Notes: generated by a model from the sequence alone, not told the origin. A stretch of 5,309 bases of DNA from an uncultured Prevotella sp. (GCA_934219025.1 CAKQDG010000126.1:1-5309), one strand, 5' to 3'. Shown: positions 1 through 5,268, counted from the first letter of the stretch. Translations and numbers: made by a program.

Positions 1-886
1 GGCGTGACGACGGGTCTTGCCACCACTTCTGCCACGTGCCCCATTTCTCGGGCTGCGCCTCGCAAAGCTCCTTAGTGTTGGAAATATATCCGATAGGAGC
101 ATCAAACCATACGTAGAGCACCTTACCGTCGGCACCCTCAACAGGAACCGGTATGCCCCAGTCGAGGTCGCGTGTCATGGCACGCGGCTGCAAATCCATG
201 TCGAGCCACGACTTGCACTGTCCGTATACATTGGGGCGCCATTCCTTGTGCTCCTCTAAGATCCACTTCTTCAGCCAGTCCTGCCATTTGTTAAGCGGCA
301 GATACCAGTTCTTTGTCGCCTTCTTGATGAGTCCGTGTCCCGGGTTGTTCTTGTTCGTCGGGTTGATAAGCTCGTCAGGCGACAGTGTGGCGCCGCACTT
401 CTCGCATTGGTCGCCATAAGCCCCCTCGGCTCCGCATCGCGGACAGGTGCCAACGATATTGCGGTCGGTGAGGAATTCTCCCGTCACCTCATCGCAGAAC
501 TGCTCCTCTGTCTTCTCTATCAGCTCGCCCTTGTCGTAGAGTGTGCGGAAGAAGTCGGAAGCGAACTTGTGGTGAATCTTCGAAGTGGTGCGGCTGTAGA
601 TATCAAAAGAAATACCGAACTCCTCGAAAGATTTCTTGATCATGTTATGGTAGCGGTCCACCACCTCCTGCACGGTGATGCCCTCCTTGCGTGCACGGAT
701 AGTAACGGGCACGCCGTGCTCGTCGCTACCGCCGATAAACATCACCTCCTGTTTTTTCAGTCTCAAGTAGCGCACGTAGATATCGGCAGGCACATACACA
801 CCGGCAAGATGCCCGATGTGCACACCGCCGTTGGCGTATGGCAGAGCAGCCGTAACCGTAGTGCGTTTGAAATGTTTTTCTTCCAT
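1..886 (-). CDS. metG: Methionyl-tRNA synthetase, N-terminal 295 residues (3' end off the window)
   Basis: Class I aminoacyl-tRNA synthetase that charges tRNA-Met with methionine in the cytoplasm for initiation and elongation. The minus strand reads open from an ATG at 886-884 to the window edge with no frame break. Visible landmarks: ATP-binding HIGH at residues 23-26 within [20 protein letters not shown] a little further on; a zinc-knuckle pair CPRC (C148, C151) and CEKC (C161, C164), as in the MetRS connective-peptide domain; WYLPLN; and [12 protein letters not shown] near the window edge. The KMSKS loop, anticodon-binding domain and any C-terminal tRNA-binding OB fold would lie beyond base 1. 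Bacteroidota MetG is usually close to 680 residues, so less than half is present. The start is supported by conserved sequence beginning within ten residues and by a promoter-like box about 50 bases upstream. It is divergent from prmC. Confidence 0.97.
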   Translation of the reverse strand, partial: MEEKHFKRTTVTAALPYANGGVHIGHLAGVYVPADIYVRYLRLKKQEVMFIGGSDEHGVPVTIRARKEGITVQEVVDRYHNMIKKSFEEFGISFDIYSRTTSKIHHKFASDFFRTLYDKGELIEKTEEQFCDEVTGEFLTDRNIVGTCPRCGAEGAYGDQCEKCGATLSPDELINPTNKNNPGHGLIKKATKNWYLPLNKWQDWLKKWILEEHKEWRPNVYGQCKSWLDMDLQPRAMTRDLDWGIPVPVEGADGKVLYVWFDAPIGYISNTKELCEAQPEKWGTWQKWWQDPSSR

Positions 887-936
887 GTATATATTTTATT
901 TTCTATTATATTAATGTGAAATTTGTTATTCAACTG

Positions 937-944
937 CAAAGTTA
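937..944 (-). promoter_or_regulatory. Candidate -7 box for metG
   Basis: The minus strand reads TAACTTTG, an exact match to the Bacteroidota -7 consensus TAnnTTTG. It would place the start of transcription near 930 and give metG a leader of about 45 bases rich in A and T. No clear TTTG or TTG is seen about 20 bp further upstream, so the -33 element is weak and the call rests on the -7 box and its position. Confidence 0.4.
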
Positions 945-985
945 ATATTTTTTTTCTCATTCTGCATTAAATATATGATATTAAG

Positions 986-1017
986 TTTGTCAGTGAAAAG
1001 CTTAAACGATAATTTTG
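986..1017 (+). promoter_or_regulatory. Promoter for prmC (and probably recX)
   Basis: TTTG at 986-989 and TAATTTTG at 1010-1017 are separated by 20 bp, matching the Bacteroidota sigma-ABfr pattern TTTG-N19..21-TAnnTTTG in both boxes and spacing. Transcription would start near 1023-1026, leaving a leader of about 30 bases before the prmC ATG at 1057. No comparable promoter is seen before recX, so the two genes probably share this one. Confidence 0.65.
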
Positions 1018-1056
1018 CAAGCTATATAGAGCAATAAGCGATATACAATACGAGAA

Positions 1057-1902
1057 ATGACCTATAATGATATATGGCGGCGGCTTGCCGCGGAGTATGG
1101 TGATGGCGAGGCGAAGGCTGTGGCAAGAATTCTTCTTGAAGATTCCTACGGTCTTTCGTATGCCGACATTGTGTGTGGTGGGGTGGAGAGTTTGCCTTCG
1201 GCAGATGCCGTTCGCCTTGAAGCAGATGTGGCACGACTGGAGAAAGGCGAGCCGGTGCAGTATGTTGTGGGCAGTGTGCAATTCTCCGGCAGAACGTTCA
1301 GCGTTCAGCGTGGAGTGCTCGTGCCGCGCCCCGAAACAGAGCAGCTGTGCTGCCTTGTTGCGGATGATGCTTCAAAAAGGCAAGGCGAGAAGAGTGTGCT
1401 CGACATCGGTACGGGCAGCGGCTGCATTGCCATTACCCTGTCGCTCGATATTCCCGGTGCCCATGTTTCGGCGTGGGACATATCGGCAGATGCCCTTGAC
1501 GTTGCCCGTCATAATGCCGCGCAACTTGGGGCCAGCGTGAATTTCATCCGGCAAGATGCCCTCAATCCGCCTGCCGACAATGCCAGATGGGATTATATCG
1601 TGAGCAATCCACCCTATATCTGCGAGTGTGAGCGCAGCGAGATGAATCGCAATGTGCTTGACTATGAACCGGCCACAGCCCTCTTCGTTCCCGATGCCGA
1701 CCCGTTGCTGTTCTATCGTTCCATTGCCCGTTATGCATATAGAGCGCTGAAGCCGGGCGGAAAACTATTCTTCGAGATAAACTCCCTCTATGCCACAGAA
1801 ACGGAAGAGATGCTGCGTAGTGAGGGCTTCAGTGATGTGCACACGCTGAAGGATATTTTCGGAAAAGAACGGAATGTTGTTGCGAGAATGATTAGGAATT
1901 AG
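1057..1902 (+). CDS. prmC: Peptide chain release factor N5-glutamine methyltransferase
   Basis: SAM-dependent methyltransferase (formerly HemK) that methylates the glutamine of the GGQ motif in release factors RF1 and RF2, raising termination efficiency; cytoplasmic. The 281-residue length is normal for the family. The N-terminal helical domain (about 1-85) ends in GEPVQYVVG, followed by VPRPETE (89-95), both PrmC hallmarks. The Rossmann methyltransferase domain has the SAM-binding DIGTGSG (116-122), an acidic DIS at 141-143, the substrate-glutamine motif NPPY (184-187), YEPATALF (203-210), LKPGGKLFFEI and the C-terminal FGKERNVVAR. NPPY with VPRPETE separates it from other N6-type methyltransferases. 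The ATG at 1057 follows a good promoter by about 40 bases. The last codons (ATT AGG AAT TAG) lie in a dispersed repeat, so the terminal residues and the stop appear to come from repeat sequence. RecX follows after 84 bp on the same strand. Confidence 0.96.
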   Translation: MTYNDIWRRLAAEYGDGEAKAVARILLEDSYGLSYADIVCGGVESLPSADAVRLEADVARLEKGEPVQYVVGSVQFSGRTFSVQRGVLVPRPETEQLCCLVADDASKRQGEKSVLDIGTGSGCIAITLSLDIPGAHVSAWDISADALDVARHNAAQLGASVNFIRQDALNPPADNARWDYIVSNPPYICECERSEMNRNVLDYEPATALFVPDADPLLFYRSIARYAYRALKPGGKLFFEINSLYATETEEMLRSEGFSDVHTLKDIFGKERNVVARMIRN

Positions 1903-1964
1903 GAAAGAGGAATTAGGAATTGGAAAGAGGAATTAGGAATTATTTTTCCTATTCGTCCAATAAT
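1891..1964 (+). repeat. Dispersed intergenic repeat, copy 1, with a 20-bp tandem duplication
   Basis: A/G-rich repeat between prmC and recX. Bases 1921-1964 align without gaps to 4361-4404 between aroQ and the O-methyltransferase gene, with 39 of 44 positions identical by eye; 1891-1900 also matches 4351-4360 at 9 of 10. Inside this copy, 1901-1920 and 1921-1940 are a direct duplication differing only in the first base, and the second copy of the repeat has a single unit. The prmC stop TAG (1900-1902) lies inside the repeat. A perfect 6-bp stem TAGGAA/TTCCTA with a 6-base loop occurs at about 1934-1951 but is not preserved in the other copy. Confidence 0.8.
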
Positions 1965-1986
1965 CCCCCTCATTAATAAAACCACT

Positions 1987-2469
1987 ATGCAGAAAAAAGA
2001 AATCACAGAACAAGAAGCTTTGAAGAAACTTGCATCCCTTTGTTCGCGTGCCGAGCATTGCACTTTTGAGATGCAAGACAAGATGACGCGCTGGGGACTT
2101 TCTGCCGAAGCCCAGGCGCGGGTGATAGCCCGGCTGATAGAGGGGCGGTATGTAGACGACGAGCGCTATGCGCGTGCCTTTGCCGCCGACAAGCTGCGCT
2201 ATAACAAGTGGGGCAAGCGCAAGGTGGACCAGGCTCTCTACCTGAAGCATATCCCTGAGGAAATCCGCCAAAGGGTGCTCTCGGAGTATGGCTCCGAGGA
2301 GCAGTGCGAGTTGCTGCGCCCCTTGCTCGAGGCGAAGCTGCGCACCACCAAGGCGCGCAGCGACTATGAGATGTTTTGCAAACTTCTGCGCTTCGCCCTT
2401 GGCAGAGGGTTCAGCATGGAGGATGCCCGCCGTTGTCTGGAGAGCATCCTTGGCAGTGTAGACGACTAA
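1987..2469 (+). CDS. recX: Regulatory protein RecX
   Basis: Small all-helical protein that binds RecA and limits RecA filament growth and recombinase activity; cytoplasmic. The 160-residue product shows the RecX core: an N-terminal helix with ITEQEALKKLASLCSRAEHC, the first repeat (FEMQDKMTRWGLS...VIARLIEGRYVDDERYARAFAADKLRYNKWGKRKVDQALYLK, described here in parts) and a C-terminal repeat ending RGFSMEDARRCLESIL. The segment YVDDERYARAF followed by KWGKRKVDQAL is the strongest family signature. The length fits the usual 150-160 residues of Bacteroidota homologues. The ATG at 1987 is the first in frame and comes 22 bases after the dispersed repeat. It is most likely cotranscribed with prmC; it converges on the DUF4248-like gene with 14 bp between the stop codons. 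Confidence 0.92.
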   Translation: MQKKEITEQEALKKLASLCSRAEHCTFEMQDKMTRWGLSAEAQARVIARLIEGRYVDDERYARAFAADKLRYNKWGKRKVDQALYLKHIPEEIRQRVLSEYGSEEQCELLRPLLEAKLRTTKARSDYEMFCKLLRFALGRGFSMEDARRCLESILGSVDD

Positions 2470-2483
2470 GCGCCCCGGGCATA

Positions 2484-2717
2484 TCAAGGCTCGCCCAGAT
2501 AGTCCACAATGAGCTTCACCTCGCTTGGGGTGAAGTTTCTCACTTTCAGCGGCTTTCCGTTTCTCAGCAGTTTTGCCGACAGTTGTGGCGAAACCTCAAT
2601 CCATTTCATCAGTCGCCTGTAGGCCGATTCCGGCTTCAGATAGGGGCAATAGAGCATTGCCAGTTCGGTGCGTCCGTAGGTGCGCACGTCAAAAATTCTT
2701 TCTTGATAGTTTTTCAT
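2484..2717 (-). CDS. DUF4248-like small protein of unknown function
   Basis: A 77-residue basic protein without signal peptide or membrane segment. Its pattern (F-D-V-R-T-Y-G-R-T-E-L-A near residues 9-20, then a Y-x-P-Y and S-A-Y-R-R-L-xx-W-I at 31-40, then N-F-T-P-S-E-V-K-L-I-V-D-Y-L-G-E-P at the C-terminus) resembles the Bacteroidota family annotated as DUF4248, recognised from memory. The central part reads like a helix-turn-helix, with ELAMLYCPYL as first helix and the SAYRRLMKWI stretch as second, so a nucleic-acid-binding role is possible but unproven. The ATG at 2717 is preceded by A/T-rich sequence and two candidate -7 boxes. Family members often sit in accessory loci beside HU-like proteins; this one stands alone between recX and xerD. 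Confidence is high that it is a gene, moderate on the family. Confidence 0.78.
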   Translation of the reverse strand: MKNYQERIFDVRTYGRTELAMLYCPYLKPESAYRRLMKWIEVSPQLSAKLLRNGKPLKVRNFTPSEVKLIVDYLGEP

Positions 2718-2747
2718 GATACAAAATTATTAAATGTTTAGTCGACG

Positions 2748-2778
2748 CAAAGTTATAGTCAAAAGCTTGCGCTTGCAA
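2748..2778 (-). promoter_or_regulatory. Candidate promoter for the DUF4248-like gene
   Basis: On the minus strand a TTG (2778-2776) and TAACTTTG (2755-2748) are separated by 20 bp, matching the Bacteroidota -33/-7 pattern; transcription would begin near 2741 with a leader of about 24 bases. A second box, TAATTTTG at 2729-2722, ends only four bases before the ATG and has TTTG 18 bp upstream; if used it would give an almost leaderless message. The first is preferred for spacing. Confidence 0.45.
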
Positions 2779-2779
2779 G
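2766..2779 (-). terminator. Weak hairpin with short T tract downstream of xerD
   Basis: On the minus strand CTTGC and GCAAG form a perfect 5-bp stem around a 4-base loop, followed by CTTTTG. It lies about 60 bases past the xerD stop and overlaps the proposed -33 element of the next gene. The short stem and short T run make this only a possible terminator; it could equally be chance, or an operator-like site. Confidence 0.2.
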
Positions 2780-2837
2780 AAAACAGTTTCAGATTTAAGC
2801 TTTTCTATATCGTGGCAGGGCATTTTGCACAAATCAT

Positions 2838-3785
2838 TCACAAACCGCCATCCGCGTCGTATCTTGCCATGTTTCTCGGGTGATGCTCCAGAATCTCCTC
2901 GCGCAGCGTGTGCATGTCGATGTGGGTGTAAAGCTGTGTGGTGCCGATGCTCTCGTGTCCGAGCATCTCCTGGATGGCGCGCAGGTTGGCTCCGCCCTCG
3001 AGGAGCGAAGTGGCGAATGAGTGGCGCAGCGTGTGCGGACTGATGGTTTTCTTTATTCCGGCGTCAAGGGCAAGCTGCTTCACGATGTTGAATATCATGA
3101 TTCTCGACAGGTGTCTGCCGCGTCGGTTCAGGAAAACATAGTCCTCCTCGCCCGGTTTTATGTTCATCATGTTGCGGTCGGCAAACCACAGTTTGAGCTC
3201 CTTTATAGCGCTTCCGGATATGGGCACGAGTCGCTCCTTGCTGCCCTTTCCCATTACGCGGATAAACTTCTCGTCGAGGAAGAGGTCGGAGAGATGCAGC
3301 GTGACGAGTTCCGAAACGCGCAGTCCGCAGCTGAAGAGCACCTCGATGATAGTCTTGTTGCGCTGTCCCTCCCATTTCAGCAAGTCCACGGCCTCTTCCA
3401 TCATGTCCACCTCCTTCACCGAGAGCACCTCGGGCAGATGCTCTCCAATCTTTGGCCATTCGAGCAGTTCGGTGGGATCTTCGTCGATATATCCGTCGAT
3501 GAGCAGAAATTTATAGAAAGCCCTCACTCCGCTCAGAATTCTTCCCTGCGAGCGCGGACTGATGCCCAGGTCGATTATTTCGGCAGCAAAATTCTGCAAG
3601 TCCTCCAGTTTCACGTCTTCCATCCTGATGTCCTTGCTTCGGGCAAAGTCAGCCAGCTTCTGCAAGTCGTTCTGATAAGCCTTCAGCGTGTTCTCCGAGT
3701 AGTTGCGGGCCAGTTTCAGATACCTGCAATACTGCCTTATCATCTCCTTGTCGGCATTATTCGCCGCATTATTGTCGGTTTTCAT
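2838..3785 (-). CDS. xerD: Site-specific tyrosine recombinase XerD
   Basis: Tyrosine recombinase that with XerC resolves chromosome dimers at dif during division under FtsK control. From the ATG at 3785 the protein has 315 residues, close to the usual length near 300. An N-terminal SAM-like core-binding domain (about 13-95, including YSENTLKAYQNDL) precedes the catalytic domain. The full active-site set is visible: R156 in GLRVSEL, K180 in GKGSKERLVP, H251 and R254 in SPHTLRHSF, H277 in LGH and nucleophile Y286 in TQLYTHI. Spacings R-K 24, H-H 26 and H-Y 9 equal those remembered for E. coli XerD. The frame stays open to a TTG at 3899, but the added residues look unlike Xer proteins and the TTG is inside the promoter, so the ATG at 3785 is chosen. 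Placement next to aroQ favours XerD over other Xer-like integrases. Confidence 0.94.
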   Translation of the reverse strand: MKTDNNAANNADKEMIRQYCRYLKLARNYSENTLKAYQNDLQKLADFARSKDIRMEDVKLEDLQNFAAEIIDLGISPRSQGRILSGVRAFYKFLLIDGYIDEDPTELLEWPKIGEHLPEVLSVKEVDMMEEAVDLLKWEGQRNKTIIEVLFSCGLRVSELVTLHLSDLFLDEKFIRVMGKGSKERLVPISGSAIKELKLWFADRNMMNIKPGEEDYVFLNRRGRHLSRIMIFNIVKQLALDAGIKKTISPHTLRHSFATSLLEGGANLRAIQEMLGHESIGTTQLYTHIDMHTLREEILEHHPRNMARYDADGGL

Positions 3786-3809
3786 ATCGATGTGTGTAGG
3801 AATTCTCAA

Positions 3810-3825
3810 TAATTTTGTACTTTTG
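3810..3825 (+). promoter_or_regulatory. Candidate aroQ promoter: two abutting -7 boxes
   Basis: TAATTTTG (3810-3817) is followed directly by TACTTTTG (3818-3825); both match TAnnTTTG. They are the only such boxes on the plus strand upstream of aroQ. A clear TTTG about 20 bp upstream is lacking, so the -33 part is weak. Transcription would start near 3831 and give aroQ a leader of about 100 bases. Confidence 0.42.
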
Positions 3826-3896
3826 CCATGAAGATTGCCCCCTTCTCTTGTCAGCCTGTCGGCAGAAAGGAGTTCGGGATTCAATTCGTGCTTATG

Positions 3897-3928
3897 CAAA
3901 ATTAATCAAAACTTGAAAAAACGGCAAA
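3897..3928 (-). promoter_or_regulatory. Promoter for xerD
   Basis: On the minus strand TTTG (3928-3925) and TAATTTTG (3904-3897) are 20 bp apart, matching both boxes and spacing of the Bacteroidota consensus. Transcription would start near 3890, leaving a leader of about 105 bases before the xerD ATG. The -33 box ends only three bases from the aroQ start codon on the other strand. Confidence 0.62.
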
Positions 3929-3931
3929 CAA

Positions 3932-4348
3932 ATGAAGATACAAATTATCAACGGACCGAACCTCAACCTGCTTGGCGTGCGCGAGCCGGGCATCTATGGC
4001 AGCGACTCCTTCGAGAGTTATCTGCCCAAGCTTCGCGCTCAGTATCCCGACATCGAGATAGAGTATTATCAGAGCAACATCGAGGGTGAGCTGATCAACA
4101 AGATGCAGGAGGTGGGCTTTTCGTTCGACGGCATCGTGCTCAATGCCGGTGCCTACACCCACACCAGCGTTGCCCTTCACGACTGCATCCGCGCCATCAA
4201 GACGCCAGTGGTAGAGGTGCACATATCAAATGTTCACCAGCGCGAAGAATTCCGCCATCATTCTTTCATCTCAGCCGCCTGCAAGGGAGTGGTTTGCGGC
4301 TTCGGCCTCGACTCCTACCGCCTGGCGATTGAAGGGTTAAAGATTTAG
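3932..4348 (+). CDS. aroQ: 3-dehydroquinate dehydratase, type II
   Basis: Catalyses the third step of the shikimate pathway, dehydration of 3-dehydroquinate to 3-dehydroshikimate, toward chorismate and the aromatic amino acids; the type II enzyme is a cytoplasmic dodecamer. The 138-residue product has the family signature NGPNLNLLGVREPGIYG. Expected catalytic and binding residues are visible by position: N10, R17 and Y22 on the flexible lid, N71 and H77 in NAGAYTHTS, H97 and S99 in VHISN, and R108 in EEFRHHS. Their spacing agrees with the M. tuberculosis enzyme as remembered. The ATG at 3932 begins directly with the first strand (MKIQIINGPN), so the start is secure. It is divergent from xerD. 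The stop TAG (4346-4348) lies at the edge of the dispersed repeat. The O-methyltransferase gene follows 71 bp later with no promoter of its own visible. Confidence 0.96.
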   Translation: MKIQIINGPNLNLLGVREPGIYGSDSFESYLPKLRAQYPDIEIEYYQSNIEGELINKMQEVGFSFDGIVLNAGAYTHTSVALHDCIRAIKTPVVEVHISNVHQREEFRHHSFISAACKGVVCGFGLDSYRLAIEGLKI

Positions 4349-4404
4349 GAATTAGAAATTAGGAAAGAGGAATTAGAAATTATTTGTCCTATCCGTCCCA
4401 TAAT
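4346..4404 (+). repeat. Dispersed intergenic repeat, copy 2
   Basis: Second copy of the A/G-rich repeat found between prmC and recX. The core 4361-4404 aligns with 1921-1964 at 39 of 44 positions without gaps, including the ending that reads CGTCC followed by an A/C-rich pair and TAAT. This copy has only one 20-bp unit. As in copy 1, the upstream gene's stop (aroQ TAG, 4346-4348) is a TAGGAATTAG unit at its left end. Confidence 0.78.
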
Positions 4405-4422
4405 TATGAATTATAAATTATG
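4402..4422 (+). repeat. Three tandem 7-bp units ending in the O-methyltransferase start codon
   Basis: AATTATG (4402-4408), AATTATA (4409-4415) and AATTATG (4416-4422) are head-to-tail. The last ATG is the start codon of the downstream gene. The first unit overlaps a perfect 10-bp palindrome CATAATTATG (4399-4408). An ATG at 4406 opens a five-codon reading frame (MNYKL) whose TGA overlaps the real start as ATGA. Confidence 0.7.
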
Positions 4423-5052
4423 ACTCCAGAATTAGAAAACTATATCCTCGCCCACAGCGACCCCGAGGGCGACTACCTTTACCGCCTCTACCGCGCCACA
4501 AACATCCATCTGCTCCACGGCCGTATGGCGAGCGGCCACCTGCAGGGCAGGGTGCTCAAGATGCTCGTCAGAATGGTGAAGCCCAGAAACGTGCTCGAGA
4601 TTGGCACCTTCAGCGGCTATAGCGCCATCTGCCTTGCCGAGGGACTGCCCGAGGGGGGACGGGTGTACACCTTTGAGATAAACGACGAACAGGAGGATTT
4701 CACCCGGCCGTGGATAGAAAACTCGCCCGTGGCCGACAAAATTGAGTTTATCATCGGCGACGCCGTGAAAGAGGCGCCCAAGCTGGGCATAGAGTTCGAC
4801 ATGGCATTTATCGACGGCGACAAGCGCACGTATATGGAGTCTTACGAAATGGTGCTCTCGGTGCTCCGTCCGGGTGGCTTTATCCTTGCCGACAACACGC
4901 TGTGGGACGGTCATGTGGTGGACCGCGCATATGACAACGACAAGCAGACCCACGGCATAGAGGAGTTCAACGACTTTGTGGCTCGCGACCCCCGTGTGGA
5001 GCGCGTTATGCTGCCCTTGCGCGACGGGCTCACGCTGATTTACAAGAAATAA
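4420..5052 (+). CDS. Class I SAM-dependent O-methyltransferase (COMT-like)
   Basis: Member of the bacterial O-methyltransferase family related to catechol and caffeoyl-CoA O-methyltransferases; metal-dependent and cytoplasmic. The 210-residue protein has the SAM-binding motif LEIGTFSGYSA (59-69), E86 in TFEIN that would bind the SAM ribose, an FIDGDK motif with D132 and K135, and ADNTLWDG with D158 and N159; D132, D158 and N159 are the expected Mg2+ ligands. The N-terminal helix segment with HGRMASGHLQGRVL is typical. The substrate cannot be read from sequence. One family member, TrmR (YrrM) of Bacillus, methylates 5-hydroxyuridine in tRNA, so a tRNA-modification role is plausible but inferred. 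The ATG at 4420 is the last triplet of a heptamer repeat; conserved sequence starts right after it. It is probably transcribed with aroQ and is followed by a terminator-like hairpin. Confidence 0.92.
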   Translation: MTPELENYILAHSDPEGDYLYRLYRATNIHLLHGRMASGHLQGRVLKMLVRMVKPRNVLEIGTFSGYSAICLAEGLPEGGRVYTFEINDEQEDFTRPWIENSPVADKIEFIIGDAVKEAPKLGIEFDMAFIDGDKRTYMESYEMVLSVLRPGGFILADNTLWDGHVVDRAYDNDKQTHGIEEFNDFVARDPRVERVMLPLRDGLTLIYKK

Positions 5053-5060
5053 GTTTGGTT

Positions 5061-5114
5061 CTTCCGATATTTGGAGTGATAGTATTTATTATCGGAAGTG
5101 GCAAATGTTTTTTT
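5061..5114 (+). terminator. Terminator-like hairpin after the O-methyltransferase gene
   Basis: CTTCCGATA (5061-5069) and TATCGGAAG (5090-5098) form a perfect 9-bp stem around a 20-base loop, starting nine bases past the stop codon. A run of seven T lies at 5108-5114. The large loop and the nine bases between stem and T run are not ideal for an intrinsic terminator, but position and strand fit the end of the aroQ-methyltransferase transcript. Confidence 0.55.
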
Positions 5115-5134
5115 AGACGAAAACCAATAAAACA

Positions 5135-5265
5135 CCCTCTGCCAAGTAAAGCCCTCGTTCCTCGGGCTTACCTGTGTATTGTCGTATTTCCTTACGAGAA
5201 CAAGTTCTCTCTCGGAAATCCGCCAATCCACCGGTAATGCCTTTGGCATTTTACTTGTCAGAGGG
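5135..5265 (-). ncRNA. Candidate structured RNA or MITE-like element of 131 bp
   Basis: CCCTCTGCCAAGTAAA (5135-5150) pairs with TTTACTTGTCAGAGGG (5250-5265) at 15 of 16 positions. Inside are three hairpins: AAGCCC/GGGCTT (5149-5154 with 5164-5169), ATTTCC/GGAAAT (5186-5191 with 5214-5219, enclosing GAGAAC/GTTCTC), and AATGCC/GGCATT with a TTT loop (5236-5250). TACC (5169-5172) can also pair with GGTA (5233-5236), giving a nested layout. Minus-strand transcription is preferred: a promoter-like pair lies just upstream, and the closing stem is followed on that strand by TGTTTTATTGG, as at an intrinsic terminator. The family is not recognised. A miniature inverted-repeat element is the main alternative; no target-site duplication is seen. 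Confidence 0.45.
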
Positions 5266-5268
5266 CGA

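Noticed and set aside
335..919. 194-residue plus-strand reading frame opposite metG
   Set aside because: It is antisense to well-conserved metG codons and shows no recognisable domain; open only because of the codon bias of the real gene.
1891..1964. CRISPR-like array
   Set aside because: The tandem units abut directly with no spacers and no cas genes are present.
2470..2483. Bidirectional terminator between recX and the DUF4248-like gene
   Set aside because: Only a 4-bp GGGC/GCCC pairing with no T run can be drawn, partly inside the coding sequence.
1933..2487. 184-residue minus-strand frame opposite recX
   Set aside because: Antisense to a clear RecX and overlaps the intergenic repeat; no family features.
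3021..3812. 263-residue plus-strand frame opposite xerD
   Set aside because: Antisense to xerD, whose catalytic residues are all intact; the frame is a shadow.
3786..3899. N-terminal extension of xerD to a TTG at 3899, giving 353 residues
   Set aside because: The first 38 residues do not resemble Xer proteins, the TTG lies in the proposed -7 box, and the ATG at 3785 gives the normal length.
4432..4953. 173-residue minus-strand frame opposite the O-methyltransferase gene
   Set aside because: Antisense to a complete methyltransferase with all motifs in place; nothing recognisable in the translation.
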